DNA from: Streptomyces coelicoflavus
GTDB lineage: Bacteria > Actinomycetota > Actinomycetes > Streptomycetales > Streptomycetaceae
DNA length: 64,000 nt
NCBI RefSeq assembly: GCF_003112555.1
Contig: NZ_BEWB01000011.1
Span: forward strand, 248,001 to 312,000
Direction: 5' to 3'
Position numbers and translations under genes: made by a program
In this document: positions 62,342-64,000 of the stretch, piece after piece
Layout of the letters: the number at the start of each line of letters is the position of its first letter
Numbering within the stretch: the stretch's first letter is position 1
Notes under the pieces: model-generated
The model's input: the letters and a program-made list of their open reading frames with translations, nothing else
What the model was told of the DNA's origin: nothing
Database searches by the model: none

Positions 62342-63127
62342 ATGAGTTCTCTGCTGCTCCTGACCAACGCCCTCCAGCCGTCGACGGAGGTGCTCCCCGC
62401 CCTCGGCCTGCTGCTGCACAACGTACGCGTCGCCCCCGCCGAGGGTCCCGCCCTCGTCGACACCCCGGGCGCCGACGTCATCCTCGTCGACGGCCGCCGC
62501 GACCTCCCCCAGATCCGCAGCCTGTGCCAGCTGCTGCGCTCCACGGGCCTCAGCTGCCCCCTGGTGCTCATCGTCACCGAGGGCGGGCTGGCCGCCGTCA
62601 CCGCCGACTGGGGCATCGACGACGTGCTGCTCGACACCGCCGGTCCGGCGGAGGTCGAGGCGCGGCTGCGGCTGGCCACGGGCCGCCAGCAGCTCGGCGG
62701 CGACGACTCCCCCATGGAGATCCGCAACGGCGACCTGTCGGTGGACGAGGCGACGTACTCCGCGAAGCTCAAGGGCCGGGTCCTGGACCTGACCTTCAAG
62801 GAGTTCGAGCTGCTGAAGTACCTCGCCCAGCACCCGGGCCGCGTGTTCACCCGCGCCCAGCTGCTCCAGGAGGTGTGGGGGTACGACTACTTCGGCGGCA
62901 CCCGCACGGTCGACGTGCACGTACGGCGGCTTCGCGCCAAGCTCGGCCCCGAGCACGAGTCGCTGATCGGCACCGTCCGCAACGTCGGCTACCGCTTCGT
63001 GACACCGGAGAAGCCCGAGAAGGGCGAGAAGAACGACAAGAGCGGGAAGGCCGGAAAGGCCGGGGAGCCCGAGAAGGCGGCGGCCGAGAAGGACGGGGCG
63101 TCGGGCGCGAGGTCATCCAAGGTGTGA
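62342..63127 (+). CDS. glnR: GlnR, nitrogen regulator (OmpR-type orphan response regulator)
   Basis: 261 residues. N-terminal receiver-like domain (about 1-120) in which the Asp in VILVDGRRDLP is kept but the usual acidic pocket is incomplete, as in GlnR, an orphan regulator working without phosphorylation. C-terminal winged helix (about 125-225, WGYDYFGGTRTVDVHVRRLRAKLGPEHESLIGTVRNVGYRF). It activates ammonium assimilation and represses or activates nitrogen genes. A Lys/Glu/Ala-rich tail of about 35 residues. In Streptomyces glnR is under PhoP control, linking to the phoP genes at 2-4 kb. Confidence 0.95.
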   Translation: MSSLLLLTNALQPSTEVLPALGLLLHNVRVAPAEGPALVDTPGADVILVDGRRDLPQIRSLCQLLRSTGLSCPLVLIVTEGGLAAVTADWGIDDVLLDTAGPAEVEARLRLATGRQQLGGDDSPMEIRNGDLSVDEATYSAKLKGRVLDLTFKEFELLKYLAQHPGRVFTRAQLLQEVWGYDYFGGTRTVDVHVRRLRAKLGPEHESLIGTVRNVGYRFVTPEKPEKGEKNDKSGKAGKAGEPEKAAAEKDGASGARSSKV

Positions 63128-63169
63128 TACGCCCTGCCCGGAGCGGGTCCATCCGCGTAGACTCCGCGC

Positions 63170-64000
63170 GTGGCCAAGGTGACTCGGGATGATGTGGCGC
63201 GGCTGGCGGGGACTTCCACCGCCGTCGTCAGCTACGTCATCAACAACGGACCCCGGCCGGTCGCCCCGGCCACGCGCGAGCGTGTCCTCGCCGCGATCAA
63301 GGAACTGGGGTACCGCCCGGACCGGGTCGCCCAGGCGATGGCGTCGCGGCGCACGGACCTCATAGGCCTGATCGTGCCGGACGCGCGCCAGCCGTTCTTC
63401 GCGGAGATGGCGCACGCGGTCGAGTGGGCCGCCTCCGAGCGCGGGAAAATGGTGCTCGTCGGCAACAGCGACTACGTCGGCGAGCGCGAGGTCCACTACC
63501 TGCGCGCGTTCCTCGGCATGCGGGTGTCCGGCCTGATCCTGGTCAGCCACGCGCTGAACGACAACGCCGCCGCCGAGATCGACGCCTGGGACGCCCGGGT
63601 GGTCCTGCTGCACGAGCGTCCCGAGGCCATCGACGACGTCGCCGTCGTCACCGACGACCTGGGCGGCGCCCAGCTCGCCGTACGCCACCTGCTGGAGCAC
63701 GGGTACGAGTACGTCGCCTGCATGGGCGGCACCGCCGAGACCCCGTCCGTGGGCGACCCGGTCTCCGACCACGTCGAGGGCTGGAAGCGCGCGATGAAGG
63801 AGGCCGGGCTCCCCACCGAGGGCCGGCTCTTCGAGGCGCCGTACAACCGCTACGACGCGTACCGCGTGGGTCTGGAGCTGCTCTCCGGGCCGCAGCGCCC
63901 GCCCGCGATCTTCTGCTCCACCGACGACCAGGCGATCGGCCTGCTGCGCGCGGCCCGCGAGCTGCGCATCGACGTCCCCGGCGAGCTGGCGGTCGCGGGC
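63170..64000 (+). CDS. LacI-family regulator, truncated by window end
   Basis: 277 residues are visible from GTG 63170; the stop lies beyond 64000. N-terminal LacI helix-turn-helix (VTRDDVARLAGTSTAVVSYVINNG) and a periplasmic-binding-protein-like ligand domain (TDLIGLIVPDARQPFFAEMA..., VDDLGGAQLAVRHLLEHGY). TAGACT (63158-63163) lies six bases before GTG, so it is probably leaderless. Controls probably sugar or nucleoside genes; the target is unknown. Confidence 0.9.
   Translation, partial: MAKVTRDDVARLAGTSTAVVSYVINNGPRPVAPATRERVLAAIKELGYRPDRVAQAMASRRTDLIGLIVPDARQPFFAEMAHAVEWAASERGKMVLVGNSDYVGEREVHYLRAFLGMRVSGLILVSHALNDNAAAEIDAWDARVVLLHERPEAIDDVAVVTDDLGGAQLAVRHLLEHGYEYVACMGGTAETPSVGDPVSDHVEGWKRAMKEAGLPTEGRLFEAPYNRYDAYRVGLELLSGPQRPPAIFCSTDDQAIGLLRAARELRIDVPGELAVAG

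Overview
The window is chromosomal DNA of a Streptomyces. G+C is very high with strong GC bias at third codon positions, GTG starts and leaderless-looking genes are common, and many genes are typical of the genus: carD, phoP/phoR/phoU, mshA, the rsiG anti-sigma gene, nur, glnR, devA/devB. From memory the backbone order resembles Streptomyces coelicolor from about SCO4232 (left) down to about SCO4158 (right). No tRNA, rRNA or CRISPR array was seen.

Layout. 0-7 kb: carD, a lipoprotein, the phosphate sensing pair phoR-phoP with divergent phoU sharing a PHO box, a tiny Cys-rich peptide, a nickel-binding DUF4242 protein, a membrane protein and an AraC/GyrI regulator. 7-13.7 kb: mostly accessory genes (lipoprotein, cupin, a small membrane protein with its winged-helix regulator, dienelactone hydrolase, DUF6381, MOSC, DUF4259, DUF6000). 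13.8-25.2 kb: core genes (gpmA, MFS transporter, DUF2000/AraC pair, YbjN, mshA, methyltransferase, NlpC/P60 hydrolase, a receiver/PP2C phosphatase, DUF2516, an HbhA-like protein, an XRE regulator).

25.4-39.0 kb is an island unlike its neighbours. It holds a 2765-residue protein (helical repeats, a P-loop ATPase, a protein-kinase-like C-terminal region), a divergent TIR-domain protein, a small membrane protein, and a decayed Tn7-like module of three tandem TniQ genes, all frameshifted or truncated, plus a truncated TnsA-like endonuclease. This is the best candidate for an undescribed defence or signalling system.

39-56.5 kb returns to backbone: a lipoprotein, a superfamily 1 helicase with a TetR regulator, an aminoglycoside-phosphotransferase-like kinase, the developmental genes devB-devA and the paralogue devE with a shared palindrome, an Eis-like acetyltransferase, asparaginase, RsiG (c-di-GMP-dependent anti-WhiG factor), dtd, ygfZ, nur, a nitrobindin-like protein, a DUF397/XRE pair, a DsrE protein and an M91-type metalloprotease that looks like an injection-system effector.

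56.5-64 kb: a 190-bp MITE, DUF3099, DUF1416, a rhodanese preceded by a Cys-containing leader peptide and hairpin (probable cysteine attenuation), an LmeA-like protein, a Gln/Pro-rich membrane protein, a MoaD-type sulfur carrier, an alpha/beta hydrolase, the nitrogen regulator glnR, and a LacI-family regulator cut by the window end.
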